From Planctomonas psychrotolerans (GTDB lineage Bacteria > Actinomycetota > Actinomycetes > Actinomycetales > Microbacteriaceae), in the NCBI RefSeq assembly GCF_008642235.1, contig NZ_SJEV01000001.1, positions 2,622,400 to 2,686,399 of the forward strand: a stretch of 64,000 bases of DNA. Reading direction: 5' to 3'. The number at the start of each line of letters is the position of its first letter. Position 1 is the first letter of the stretch. A program made the position numbers and the translations under genes. This document shows positions 16,071 to 23,823 of this stretch, one piece after another. The notes beneath the pieces are model-generated. The model was not told where the DNA came from and made no database searches. It worked only from the letters and a program-made list of their open reading frames with translations.

Positions 16071-16646
16071 ATGGAGCCGCCCGGCGATGAAGAGATCGTC
16101 ACGTTCCGCACCGCGTCGGAGTGGGACTCCTGGCTGGAGCGGAATGGGCGATCGCACGCCAGCGTGTGGATGCTCATCGCCAAGAAGTCGTCGGGCACGG
16201 AGTCGGTCACCGTTTCCGATGCGCTCGACGTCGCGCTGTGCTGGGGATGGATCGACGGGCAGCGGAGGTCGTACGACGACTCCCACTTCCTCCAGCGGTA
16301 CACGCCGCGCCGCCGGAGGAGCGAGTGGTCGCAGGTCAACGTCGACAGGGTTCGCGCGCTCACCGAGGCCGGCCGGATGCGTCCAGCCGGACTCGCCGAG
16401 GTGGCGGCGGCCCAGGCCGACGGACGGTGGGACGCCGCGTACGTCGCCCAGCGCAACGTCAGCGTGCCCGATGACCTGGCCGCAGCGCTCGCAGCCAGCG
16501 AGCGCGCTTCCGCCCGCTTCGCCGCGCTGGGGAAGACCGAGCGGTACCTCGCCATCCTGCAGGTGACCAAGGCGCGAACGCCCGCGACCCGGGCGGCGCG
16601 GCTCGCGCGCGTGGTGCGCGAGTGGGAGGACTCGGCCGGCACCTGA
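16071..16646 (+). CDS. YdeI/OmpD-associated family protein
   Basis: A 191-residue soluble protein. EEIVTFRTASEWDSWLERN near the N-terminus, VWMLIAKKSSG, DALDVALCWGWIDGQRR in the middle and RYTPRRRRSEWSQVNVDRV after it define the YdeI-like family. Some members link to antimicrobial-peptide resistance in other bacteria, but the biochemical activity is unknown. The start at 16071 follows GAGG and is placed by the family N-terminus. It lies 31 bp after the LLM gene and may be co-transcribed. The next 248 bp (16647-16894) hold no recognisable gene. Confidence 0.85.
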   Translation: MEPPGDEEIVTFRTASEWDSWLERNGRSHASVWMLIAKKSSGTESVTVSDALDVALCWGWIDGQRRSYDDSHFLQRYTPRRRRSEWSQVNVDRVRALTEAGRMRPAGLAEVAAAQADGRWDAAYVAQRNVSVPDDLAAALAASERASARFAALGKTERYLAILQVTKARTPATRAARLARVVREWEDSAGT

Positions 16647-16894
16647 GCCCATCGAGAAGGAAGACGGCGAGGTCGAGGATGACGACGTCGAGCAGCTCGC
16701 GCTGAGGTTTCGGTCGATCGCCCCTGCTGATTCGCGGGCGATTGAGCAGATACGCGGCGCATCGGAGCGGAAACCGGGGCGGGTGACCGCACGAGCGGCG
16801 TGTCGAAGGGCGGTTCCCCCTTGACGCCGGAGAGCGCCACCTGAGAGGATGCGCGCATCCCCGGCGTCGTCGCCCCGGTGGAGAGGTCGACCTG

Positions 16895-19258
16895 ATGCAC
16901 CAGAGCGGTTCCACGGGGCCATCCGCCCCCCACCGGCGAAGGATTGCGATTGCCGTGATCCTCACGTTGCTCGCCGCGGTGCCCGTGTTCGGGTCGACCC
17001 CGGTCGCCTCAGCGGAGCCGAGCGATCCCTTCACCTTCGTCGTCATTCCCGACACGCAGAACTACTCGTACTCGGAACGGCATGGCACCATCGCCCAGCA
17101 GGCGCAGTGGGTTGTCGACCAACGCGACGCCCTCGACATCGCGTTCGTCGCCCAGGTCGGCGATCTGGTGAGCAACTGGGATTCAGGGTCGCAGTGGCCG
17201 CGGGTGTCCACCGGACTGAAGATCCTCGACGACGCGGGTGTGCCCAACAGTGTCCTGCCCGGCAATCACGACTTCGACAACACGACGGGGGCGTCGCCGT
17301 TGTACGACCAGTACTTTCCGCCGAGCCGGTACGTCGGGGCCGCCTGGACACCGACGACCGCGCGATACGGCGGATACCTCGGCCAGAACCTCTTCGGGAC
17401 CGACCCGATCAATCGCCAGAACATGAACAGCTTCAGTCTGTTCAGCGCCGGCGGTCGAGATTTCCTGGTGCTGAACCTGGAATGGGAGGCACCCGGTTAC
17501 GCGCTCGACTGGGGCCGGAAGGTGCTCGCCGCCCACCCGAACCGGATCGCCATCCTGTCCACCCACAGCTTCCTCACCCTGCAGGGAACCCGGAAGACCA
17601 GCGCCGAGCGACCCGGCGGGACGTCGCAGGCAGGCCTGTGGAACGACTTCGTCTCCCAGCAGTGCTCCATCGCGCTCGTCGTCGCCGGCCACGAGCATGA
17701 TGGCGACCTGGGCGAATCACGCCGCACCGATCAGAACCGGTGCGGCAAACCCGTCGTCCAGGCGATGAGCAACTACCAGGACCGAGCGAACGGCGGCGAC
17801 GGCTGGTTGCGGTACTACACCTTCAGCCCGGCCGACAACACCATCTCCGCGAGGACCTATTCGCCGAAGCTGGGTCGATACGAGACCGACGACAACTCCC
17901 AGTTCACCCTGCCGTTCGAACTCTCGACCGTTTCATCGCCGCCGCCGCCGTCAGCGGTTGTGAGCGACACGTTCACGCGCACGCTGTCGACCGGGTTCGG
18001 CGCGGCAGACACCGGCCAATCCTGGAGCACCTCGGGGTCGGCAGCGTCGTACTCGGTCTCCGGCGGCCTCGGCCGAACCTCTGTGCCGGTCGGCGGTAGT
18101 CGGTCGGCGACCCTGCCTACGGTCTCGGTGCTCGACCCCCGGGTCTCGGTGGAGATGACCGCGACCCCAGCCGGTACCGGATCGGGACTGTACACGAGCG
18201 TCCTTGGACGGGTGGTTGGCGCCGACAGCTACCGCGCAAAGCTCAAGATTCTCCCGAGTGGTGCGTTGCGACTGAGCGTCATCCGATTTCTCGGGTCAGT
18301 CGAGACGACTCTGTCGAGCACGGCCCTGGGGGCGGTGGCCACAGCCGGCCAGCCGCTGCGACTGGACCTCCAGGTCAGCGGCACCACACCGACCACGATT
18401 CGCGCGAAGGCCTGGCCGCTGTCCGCTTCAGAGCCGACGAACTGGCAGGTCACCGCGACGGACTCCTCGGTCGCCCTGCAGCGAGCCGGCGGCGCCGGGT
18501 TGTACAACTACCTGTCGGGTACGGCGACGGCCGCAGCTGCGATCGCGTTCGATGGCTTCACCGTGCGCGACGTCGGCGTAGCCACACCACCACCACCACC
18601 ACCGCCGCCGCCGCCGACGGACGTGCTCGCCACCGACGCATTCGGACGCACGGTCACGGGCGGATGGGGCGCCGCGGATACCGGCGGGAACTGGTCCGTG
18701 GCGGGCACCGCATCACGGTACTCGGTCGCAGGTGGGACCGGGGTGATGGCGATCAGCACTCCCGGCACGTCCACCGACGCCTCGATCGGAACGATCAGTT
18801 CCACTGCGACGGAGCTGCGCGCCGACCTCGCCTGGAACCGGACGGCGTCCGCGGGAACACTGTACAGTTCGCTCGTCGTCCGGCGGGTGACTGCCACCAG
18901 CGATTACCGGGCGAAGGTGGTCGTCGCGGCGAACGGTCGCCTGCAGTTGCAGCTCGTTCGGCGTGTGAACGGTGCGGAGACAACCCTGGCCGCCGCCGTG
19001 GTCGGAACCTTCGTCCAGTCACCCGGCACCAGGTACACCGTCGCCGTGCAGGCGGTCGGCACCGGGCCGACGACCCTGCGGGCGAAGCTCTGGCCAGTCG
19101 GCGGCACTGAACCCGGATGGCTGCTCACCACGCAGGACGGCGCCACCGGGCTTCAGGCGGCCGGCGGGATCGGTGTCGTCTCCTACGAGTCGAGCTCCGC
19201 GACGGCGCCCGTCACGATGACCGTCGACGAACTACGGGTACAGCGCGTGGTGCTCTAA
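16895..19258 (+). CDS. Secreted calcineurin-like metallophosphoesterase with two C-terminal beta-sandwich repeats
   Basis: A 787-residue exported protein. Residues 1-40 form a signal peptide ending ASA-EP. A metallophosphoesterase domain follows with the metal ligands in VIPDTQNY (Asp53), QVGDLV (89-90), PGNHDFDN (123-126) and AGHEHDGD (His266, His268). After a Ser/Pro linker come two homologous domains of about 200 residues (around 350-560 and 572-787), each opening with DTFTRT- or DAFGRT- and then GAADTG. A run of eleven prolines lies near residue 565, between the repeats. The repeats look like surface or polysaccharide-binding modules. GGAGAGG upstream sets the start. Substrate unknown. 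Confidence 0.88.
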   Translation: MHQSGSTGPSAPHRRRIAIAVILTLLAAVPVFGSTPVASAEPSDPFTFVVIPDTQNYSYSERHGTIAQQAQWVVDQRDALDIAFVAQVGDLVSNWDSGSQWPRVSTGLKILDDAGVPNSVLPGNHDFDNTTGASPLYDQYFPPSRYVGAAWTPTTARYGGYLGQNLFGTDPINRQNMNSFSLFSAGGRDFLVLNLEWEAPGYALDWGRKVLAAHPNRIAILSTHSFLTLQGTRKTSAERPGGTSQAGLWNDFVSQQCSIALVVAGHEHDGDLGESRRTDQNRCGKPVVQAMSNYQDRANGGDGWLRYYTFSPADNTISARTYSPKLGRYETDDNSQFTLPFELSTVSSPPPPSAVVSDTFTRTLSTGFGAADTGQSWSTSGSAASYSVSGGLGRTSVPVGGSRSATLPTVSVLDPRVSVEMTATPAGTGSGLYTSVLGRVVGADSYRAKLKILPSGALRLSVIRFLGSVETTLSSTALGAVATAGQPLRLDLQVSGTTPTTIRAKAWPLSASEPTNWQVTATDSSVALQRAGGAGLYNYLSGTATAAAAIAFDGFTVRDVGVATPPPPPPPPPPTDVLATDAFGRTVTGGWGAADTGGNWSVAGTASRYSVAGGTGVMAISTPGTSTDASIGTISSTATELRADLAWNRTASAGTLYSSLVVRRVTATSDYRAKVVVAANGRLQLQLVRRVNGAETTLAAAVVGTFVQSPGTRYTVAVQAVGTGPTTLRAKLWPVGGTEPGWLLTTQDGATGLQAAGGIGVVSYESSSATAPVTMTVDELRVQRVVL

Positions 19259-19404
19259 CAACGGAAGTCACCCGAGGGTGCGGGTGACCATCCGCACGAC
19301 CGCTGTCAGCCTCCCCTTCCGTCGACCGTGATCACGGCGGAGGATGTCGGCAACGGTAGACGTCGCCCGGACGCACCTCGGGCGATGGGAAGGAGCCCTA
19401 TCCC

Positions 19405-19887
19405 ATGTTCGATGTGTCGATTCGCGACGTGCCGGAACAGACGGTACTGACAGAACAGGTGCACCTGCGGGCGCACGCACTGCCCGAATGGATCGAATCG
19501 GCGATGAGCCGGCAGCATGCCGCACTCAGGACGGCCGGTGGTGAGCCGACCGGGCCCGGACTCGTGATCTACCACGGGGAGGTCAACGAGGAGAGCGATG
19601 GACCCATCGAGGCGTGCACCCCGATTTCCCCGCACCTCACCGGTTCCATCTCGGTGCCCCACCGGGTGGAACCGGCCCATCGCGAGGCCTACACGACGAT
19701 CACGAAAGCCCAGGTCGCCTTTCCCGAGATCCTCTCGGCCTACGAAGCGGTCGAGGGCTGGATAGCGAACAACGACGAGACCATCGTCGGGTCGCCGCGG
19801 GAGGTGTACTTCGCCGATTACGATGCGGCGGACGACGACGACCGAGTAGTGGACATCGCGTTCCCCCTGGCGGAACGCCCGTCGTGA
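19405..19887 (+). CDS. GyrI-like small-molecule-binding domain protein
   Basis: A 160-residue stand-alone effector-binding domain (GyrI/SHS2-like). The family features are FDVSIRDVPEQTVLTEQVHLRAHALPEWI at the N-terminus, a central HGEVNEESDGPIEACTPI, and the C-terminal EVYFADYDAADDDD..VDIAFPL. Such proteins bind small hydrophobic or cationic ligands, often as the sensor half of a regulator, but no DNA-binding domain is present here. GAAGGAG precedes the ATG by about 8 nt. No obvious partner gene is adjacent. Confidence 0.82.
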   Translation: MFDVSIRDVPEQTVLTEQVHLRAHALPEWIESAMSRQHAALRTAGGEPTGPGLVIYHGEVNEESDGPIEACTPISPHLTGSISVPHRVEPAHREAYTTITKAQVAFPEILSAYEAVEGWIANNDETIVGSPREVYFADYDAADDDDRVVDIAFPLAERPS

Positions 19888-19934
19888 TCGTTGCGGCGAG
19901 TTAGCGGGCCGGGCCGGGCCGAGGCTCGCCCCGA

Positions 19935-20008
19935 GTCGCCCGTGCAGGTGAAGTCGCCCGGTTTGCCCGCTGTCGCCCGTGCAGGTGATGACACCCGGTT
20001 CACCCGCT
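19935..20008. repeat. 37-bp imperfect tandem duplication
   Basis: Two copies begin at 19935 and 19972 with GTCGCCCGTGCAGGTGA and end with CACCCGCT or TGCCCGCT. They lie between the GyrI-like gene and the stop of the coiled-coil gene, in non-coding DNA. Copy two differs at a handful of positions. No gene or mobile element is attached. Confidence 0.7.
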
Positions 20009-20013
20009 GTCGC

Positions 20014-20916
20014 TTACTCCACACGTCTCAGGCGTTCGCGCGCGGCTTCGGCTCGACGGCGCGCCTGCTGGGCCAGGCGGTCGGAGCGTCCGCGCTCCCG
20101 TTCGATCGCGCGCGCGTCGCGGTCGAGCGCGGCCAACTTCAGTTCGACGGCGTCGATCGCGGACTGCAGTTCGTCGAGTTCGGTGGCGTAGGCATCCCGG
20201 CGCTCCTCGAGGGCCGACGCGCGATCCTCGAGGTCCTCGATCTCGGCATCCGCGGCCTCGACGAGCCTGTCGGCCTCGTCGACCGCTCGTTGCGCCTCGG
20301 CACGCGCCCGTTCCGCCCGCTTGGCGCGTTCGTCCGCGATGTCGGGCACTGGCGCGAGCTTCGGTGTCCGTCCGCCGCTGCGAGTTGCGGCGGGTGCGCC
20401 CTCACCGGGCGCGGCGACGGCATCGACGAGGTCGACGGGCTCGAAGCCGATCGACTCCAGCGGTCGCAGCAGACGGCCGGTGCGAACGGCGGTCGCCGCA
20501 TCCGGGTCGGCCATGGCGGCGGAAAGCGTTTGTTCGACCTCCCGCACGGCGGTCGGATTCACGCCCTGACCGTGCCGCTCGCTGAGTTGTCCCGCCTCTC
20601 GGGCGAGTGCCGACACCAGTCTGCGACGTTGAGAACCCAGTGCCGCGAGCGAGTCTCGATCGAGGTCGTCCTGCGCCTCCCGCAGCGATGCGCCGAGCTC
20701 GAGCATCGACGCGATCTCGTCCGGGCGCTCACGCACGAGGATGTTCACGGCCCAGGCGGACGTCGAGGGCTTGGTCAGACGGCGGATCGCGTCGGCGAGG
20801 GCGCGGTCGCCACCCGCCTTGGCTTCCGACGCGCGCGCGTTGCGAGCGGCGATGAACCCGGACGGTGGAACGGAGTACAGCTCGTCGGCTGCGGTGGGGA
20901 GATCCATCGTGTTCAT
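20014..20916 (-). CDS. Coiled-coil protein of unknown function
   Basis: A 300-residue soluble protein. The N-terminal 130 residues are predicted helical (PSGFIAARNARASEAKAGGDRALADAIRRLTKPSTSAWAVN then ASMLELGASLREAQDDLD). From about residue 195 to the end the sequence is a continuous charged coiled coil rich in Glu, Arg and Ala. The pattern resembles actinobacterial hypothetical proteins that start with a KPS-AWAVN motif, but no function is assigned. The ATG at 20916 was preferred; another in-frame ATG lies three codons later. It is divergent from the DUF72 gene. Confidence 0.78.
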   Translation of the reverse strand: MNTMDLPTAADELYSVPPSGFIAARNARASEAKAGGDRALADAIRRLTKPSTSAWAVNILVRERPDEIASMLELGASLREAQDDLDRDSLAALGSQRRRLVSALAREAGQLSERHGQGVNPTAVREVEQTLSAAMADPDAATAVRTGRLLRPLESIGFEPVDLVDAVAAPGEGAPAATRSGGRTPKLAPVPDIADERAKRAERARAEAQRAVDEADRLVEAADAEIEDLEDRASALEERRDAYATELDELQSAIDAVELKLAALDRDARAIERERGRSDRLAQQARRRAEAARERLRRVE

Positions 20917-21061
20917 TCTGCCGCCGGACAGCGACGTGCGCGCCGGATCATGGGTGCGGTGCGGTGCTGCGACGGAGTTGGGCGCGGGGAATGGTGCGGT
21001 GCTCGTGCGGCCTCCGGCGCTCGTACGATGCAAGAACGGGCGGACGAGCGGAGGGGGAGCG

Positions 21062-21790
21062 ATGGGCGTGCACATCGGCACATCCGGCTGGAGCTACGAC
21101 CATTGGGAGCATGTGCTCTACCCGCCCGGCACACCGCCTCGGGATCGCCTCGCGCACTACGTGCGGCGATTCGACACCGTTGAGCTGAACGCGAGTCACT
21201 ACCGGTGGCCGCGCGAGGCGTCCTTCGCCAGCTGGAGGCGCAGGCTGCCCGACGACTTCCTGCTTTCGGTGAAAGCCCCGCGGGGGCTCACCCATGCCAA
21301 GCGTCTGTACGCGCCCGAGGTGTGGATCGAACGGATCGCCCGCTGCTGGCACGAGTTGGCGGACCGCAGGGCGGTGCTGCTCGTGCAGTTGCCCCCGACG
21401 ATGGAGCGGGACGACGCGCGCCTCGGGTACTTCCTTGCGGCGCTGCCGCCCTGGATCGCGGTGAGCGTGGAGTTCCGGCACCCGAGCTGGCATGCCGATG
21501 CTGTCTTCGGCATTCTCGAGCGGTACGACGCGGCATACTGCGTGATGAGCGGGGCGCACCTGCCGTGCGTGCTGCGGGTGACGGCGGGTTTCGCCTACGT
21601 GCGTCTGCACGGGCCCGATCCTCACCACCTCTACGGCGGGTCGTACTCCGACGAGGATCTCGCGTGGTGGTCCGATCGCATCCGCGAGTGGGACGCCGCC
21701 GGCACCGGTGTCTTCGCGTACTTCAACAACGACGGGGGCGGTAACGCGGTGCGGAACGCGGAAACGCTGCGCCGGATGCTGGGGCAGTGA
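21062..21790 (+). CDS. DUF72 family TIM-barrel protein
   Basis: A 242-residue cytoplasmic protein of the DUF72 (YecE) family. GTSGWSYDHWEHVLYPPG at the N-terminus, FDTVELNASHYRWP, LSVKAPRGLTHAKRL, VSVEFRHPSW and the C-terminal VFAYFNNDGGGNAVRNAETL follow the family pattern from end to end. The fold is a TIM barrel and the reaction is unknown. A strong GGAGGGGGAG Shine-Dalgarno lies directly before the ATG, and TACGAT at 21023-21028 is a plausible -10. Confidence 0.9.
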   Translation: MGVHIGTSGWSYDHWEHVLYPPGTPPRDRLAHYVRRFDTVELNASHYRWPREASFASWRRRLPDDFLLSVKAPRGLTHAKRLYAPEVWIERIARCWHELADRRAVLLVQLPPTMERDDARLGYFLAALPPWIAVSVEFRHPSWHADAVFGILERYDAAYCVMSGAHLPCVLRVTAGFAYVRLHGPDPHHLYGGSYSDEDLAWWSDRIREWDAAGTGVFAYFNNDGGGNAVRNAETLRRMLGQ

Positions 21791-21815
21791 ACCGGGGAGC
21801 GCCATCCCGGCGTCC

Positions 21816-21840
21816 AGGTAGGTTGCCACTATACCTAGGT
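21816..21840. promoter_or_regulatory. Candidate PadR operator region
   Basis: Upstream of padR, AGGTA (21816-21820) and TACCT (21832-21836) form an inverted repeat with an 11-nt gap. The right half extends into the palindrome ACCTAGGT (21833-21840). The spot is about 15-40 bp before the GTG start, where an autoregulatory PadR site would be expected. Binding is inferred only from position and symmetry. Confidence 0.35.
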
Positions 21841-21854
21841 TGTGACACGATCTA

Positions 21855-22202
21855 GTGGTGGAGGAACGGACCTGGCCGTCGGAGTGGCTGCGCGGTGTGC
21901 TCGGTGCAGCCATCCTGGCGATCGTGGCCGATGGAGAGACCTACGGCTATCGGATCGGACAGCGCATCTCGGAGGCCGGACTCGGGACCGTGAAAGGGGG
22001 AACCCTGTATCCGATCCTCAATCGATTCGAGGACGAGGGTCTCCTGGCGTCCTCCTGGCGCGAGGGGGACGGCGGGCCCGGGCGCAAGTACTACTCCGTC
22101 ACCCCGTCCGGTGCCGACACGCTCCGAACACTGCGGACCGATTGGCGGGAATTCTCGACCAATGCAACCGCTGCCATCCTCGGGAAGGAACCATCACCAT
22201 GA
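21855..22202 (+). CDS. PadR family transcriptional regulator
   Basis: A 115-residue winged-helix regulator. LRGVLGAAILAIVADGETYGYRIGQRISEAGLG, then VKGGTLYPILNRFEDEGLLASSW and GPGRKYYSVTPSG, is the complete PadR N-terminal domain, so this is the short form with little C-terminal extension. GTG codons at 21855 and 21858 are both possible starts. Its stop overlaps the next ATG by 4 nt (ATGA). Pairing with a HAAS-domain membrane protein is a recurrent arrangement in Gram-positive bacteria, often for envelope-stress signalling. Confidence 0.92.
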   Translation: MVEERTWPSEWLRGVLGAAILAIVADGETYGYRIGQRISEAGLGTVKGGTLYPILNRFEDEGLLASSWREGDGGPGRKYYSVTPSGADTLRTLRTDWREFSTNATAAILGKEPSP

Positions 22203-22657
22203 CCAGCACTTCGCCGAATGAATACGCTGCCGAGCTCACGGAGGCTCTCGAGTTCCGGGGCGTGCCGTCGCGGATGGTCCGGAGCATCGTCGGCGAGGTC
22301 GTCGATCATGTGGCCGAGTCCGGTGGCGACCCCCGGGTCGAATTCGGTGAGCCGGGCGACTATGCCCAGCGGTTCGCGCCGGGCTTCAGCATGGCGCGAT
22401 TCTGTGCGCTCATCGTGGCGACCGTGGTGCTGACCGTCGGCGGCACGCTCGTGCTGATCTCCGGGGTGTTCGGTCTGCAGAACGCGGGGTACACGCTGTG
22501 GGGGCTGTCGCCGTGGATGCGCGTCATTCTGGGTTTTCTCGCCCTTCTCGCCTTCGTCGTCCTCCTCGTCGTGGCCGGGATGCGCAACGCTCGCCGCACC
22601 CGACGGTGGCAGCTGAACAGGAGCGGCACTCGCGAGCGCGGTCGAACCAGTAAGTGA
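22199..22657 (+). CDS. HAAS-domain membrane protein, partner of PadR
   Basis: A 152-residue protein translationally coupled to padR by ATGA. Residues 8-62 form a helical HAAS-like signalling domain (YAAELTEALEFRGVPSRMVRSIVGEVVDHVAESG). Two transmembrane helices follow, at about 70-95 (ALIVATVVLTVGGTLVLISG) and 105-130 (VILGFLALLAFVVLLVVAG), then a short basic cytoplasmic tail (RRTRRW). The family is known as a partner of PadR regulators; the signal sensed is unknown. Confidence 0.78.
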   Translation: MTSTSPNEYAAELTEALEFRGVPSRMVRSIVGEVVDHVAESGGDPRVEFGEPGDYAQRFAPGFSMARFCALIVATVVLTVGGTLVLISGVFGLQNAGYTLWGLSPWMRVILGFLALLAFVVLLVVAGMRNARRTRRWQLNRSGTRERGRTSK

Positions 22658-22690
22658 GTGCCGAGCCGCCCCGAACTTCCTGCTTCACTC

Positions 22691-22720
22691 TTGACATGCA
22701 AGTAAACGCTTGCATATCGT
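22691..22720 (+). promoter_or_regulatory. ArsR-controlled leaderless promoter with inverted-repeat operator
   Basis: A -35 TTGACA (22691-22696) and -10 TATCGT (22715-22720) are separated by 18 nt. The spacer is filled by a perfect inverted repeat, ATGCAAG (22696-22702) and CTTGCAT (22709-22715) with a 6-nt gap, which touches both hexamers. The arsR GTG starts 6 nt after the -10. An ArsR dimer bound here would block RNA polymerase, so autorepression is inferred. Confidence 0.75.
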
Positions 22721-22726
22721 AGCTGC

Positions 22727-23044
22727 GTGAGCGACGTGTACAAGGCGCTCGCCGACGAGACCCGGCGCGCCATCCTCGATGAGCTCGTCCGTCGCGACGA
22801 GCAGACGCTGTTCGAGTTGGTGAACCGCCTCATTTCGGCGCACGGTCTCTCGTCATCACGGCAGGCCGTCTCCCAGCACCTCGCCGTGCTCGAGGATGCG
22901 GGCCTCGTGCGCGTGGAGCGCCGTGGCCGATACCGCATCCATCACCTCGACACCGGTCCCCTCCGCGCGATCACTGAGCGGTGGCCGGTCGCTCTTGGTG
23001 ACCCCAGCAATACCCCGAACGCGCACCGAAAGGAAAAAACATGA
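22727..23044 (+). CDS. ArsR family transcriptional regulator
   Basis: A 105-residue winged-helix repressor. VYKALADETRRAILDELVRRDEQTLFELV, then SSSRQAVSQHLAVLEDAGLVRVERRGRYRIHHLD, matches the SmtB/ArsR fold, and the recognition helix is QAVSQHLAVLEDAG. Metal-binding CxC motifs are absent, which fits the non-metal subgroup that usually regulates glyoxalase or SRPBCC genes. It starts at a GTG without Shine-Dalgarno, 6 nt from the -10. Its stop overlaps the VOC gene start by 4 nt. Confidence 0.92.
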   Translation: MSDVYKALADETRRAILDELVRRDEQTLFELVNRLISAHGLSSSRQAVSQHLAVLEDAGLVRVERRGRYRIHHLDTGPLRAITERWPVALGDPSNTPNAHRKEKT

Positions 23045-23430
23045 GAATCCATCTGGCCAGCATCTTCGTCGATGACCAGGACCGCGCCCTCGCCTTCTAC
23101 ACCGACACCCTGGGCTTCGTGAAGAAGACCGAGATTCCGCTCGGTGAGACGCGATGGCTGACCGTGGCATCACCCGATGACCCCGACGGCACGGAGCTCG
23201 TTCTCGAGCCGGCCGATCATCCCGCCGTCGGTCCGTTCCGCGAGGCGCTCGTGGCGGACGGCATCCCGTTCACCTCGTTCGCCGTCGACGATGTTCAACA
23301 GGAGTTCGAGCGCCTGGTCGGTCTCGGCGTCGTCTTCTCGCAGCAGCCGATGACGATGGGTGCGGTCACGACCGCGGTACTGGATGATACGTGCGGCAAC
23401 CTCATCCAGATCGCCAGCATGTCCTCCTGA
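23041..23430 (+). CDS. VOC family (glyoxalase/bleomycin-resistance-like) protein
   Basis: A 129-residue vicinal-oxygen-chelate protein with paired beta-alpha-beta-beta-beta modules. HLASIFVDDQDRALAFYTDTLGFVKKTEIPLG forms the first module, and SFAVDDVQQEFERLVGLGVVFSQQP with AVLDDTCGNLIQIA the second, where the late Glu ligand position is replaced by Gln in NLIQIA. The exact substrate is unknown. Coupling to arsR by ATGA and the shared operator imply joint control. The small intergenic after it is 39 bp. Confidence 0.87.
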   Translation: MRIHLASIFVDDQDRALAFYTDTLGFVKKTEIPLGETRWLTVASPDDPDGTELVLEPADHPAVGPFREALVADGIPFTSFAVDDVQQEFERLVGLGVVFSQQPMTMGAVTTAVLDDTCGNLIQIASMSS

Positions 23431-23469
23431 CCGGCACGGTCGCCCCGAGTCGGGTGCGAAACCCCGAGG

Positions 23470-23823
23470 TCAGGCGCGGGCGTGCCACTCGGCGCGGACA
23501 GCGCTGAGCGCCTGTTCCAGGTCGACCGGTTCGGCGGCCAGCGCACGCACGAAGCGGCGCGCCGCGGTGCGGGCCGCCGGAGGCAGCGTCACTCCGTCCC
23601 GTACGCGAGCGCCGGTACGACTGGTCTCGATGAGGCCCTCGGCCTCGAGCGCCGAGTACGCCCGGGCGACCGTCCCGGCCGCGATCCGCAGATCGCCCGC
23701 GAGTTGACGTACGGATGGCAGGCGATGGCCGCCAGCCAGCTCGCCGACACGGATCCGGTCGGCGACCTGGCTGCGGATCTGCTCGAAGGGCGGCGTCGGG
23801 TCGTCGTCGTCGAGGACGATCAT
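23470..23823 (-). CDS. GntR family transcriptional regulator, YtrA subfamily
   Basis: A 117-residue regulator: a winged-helix DNA-binding domain (FEQIRSQVADRIRVGELAGGHRLPSVRQLAGDLRIAAGTVARAYSALEAEGLIETSRTGARV) followed by a short helical dimerisation tail, the layout of the YtrA subfamily. It is the second gene of a two-gene minus-strand operon, and its ATG overlaps the stop of the upstream membrane-protein gene (ATGA). Two inverted repeats in front of the operon are likely its binding sites. Confidence 0.9.
   Translation of the reverse strand: MIVLDDDDPTPPFEQIRSQVADRIRVGELAGGHRLPSVRQLAGDLRIAAGTVARAYSALEAEGLIETSRTGARVRDGVTLPPAARTAARRFVRALAAEPVDLEQALSAVRAEWHARA

Noticed and set aside
16647-16894. 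Possible gene remnant after the YdeI-like gene
   Set aside because: A short acidic frame is readable but has no start signal or resemblance to any family I know.
19268-19525. 85-codon minus-strand frame overlapping the GyrI-like gene start
   Set aside because: Arg-rich antisense shadow; the plus-strand gene has a Shine-Dalgarno and family motifs.
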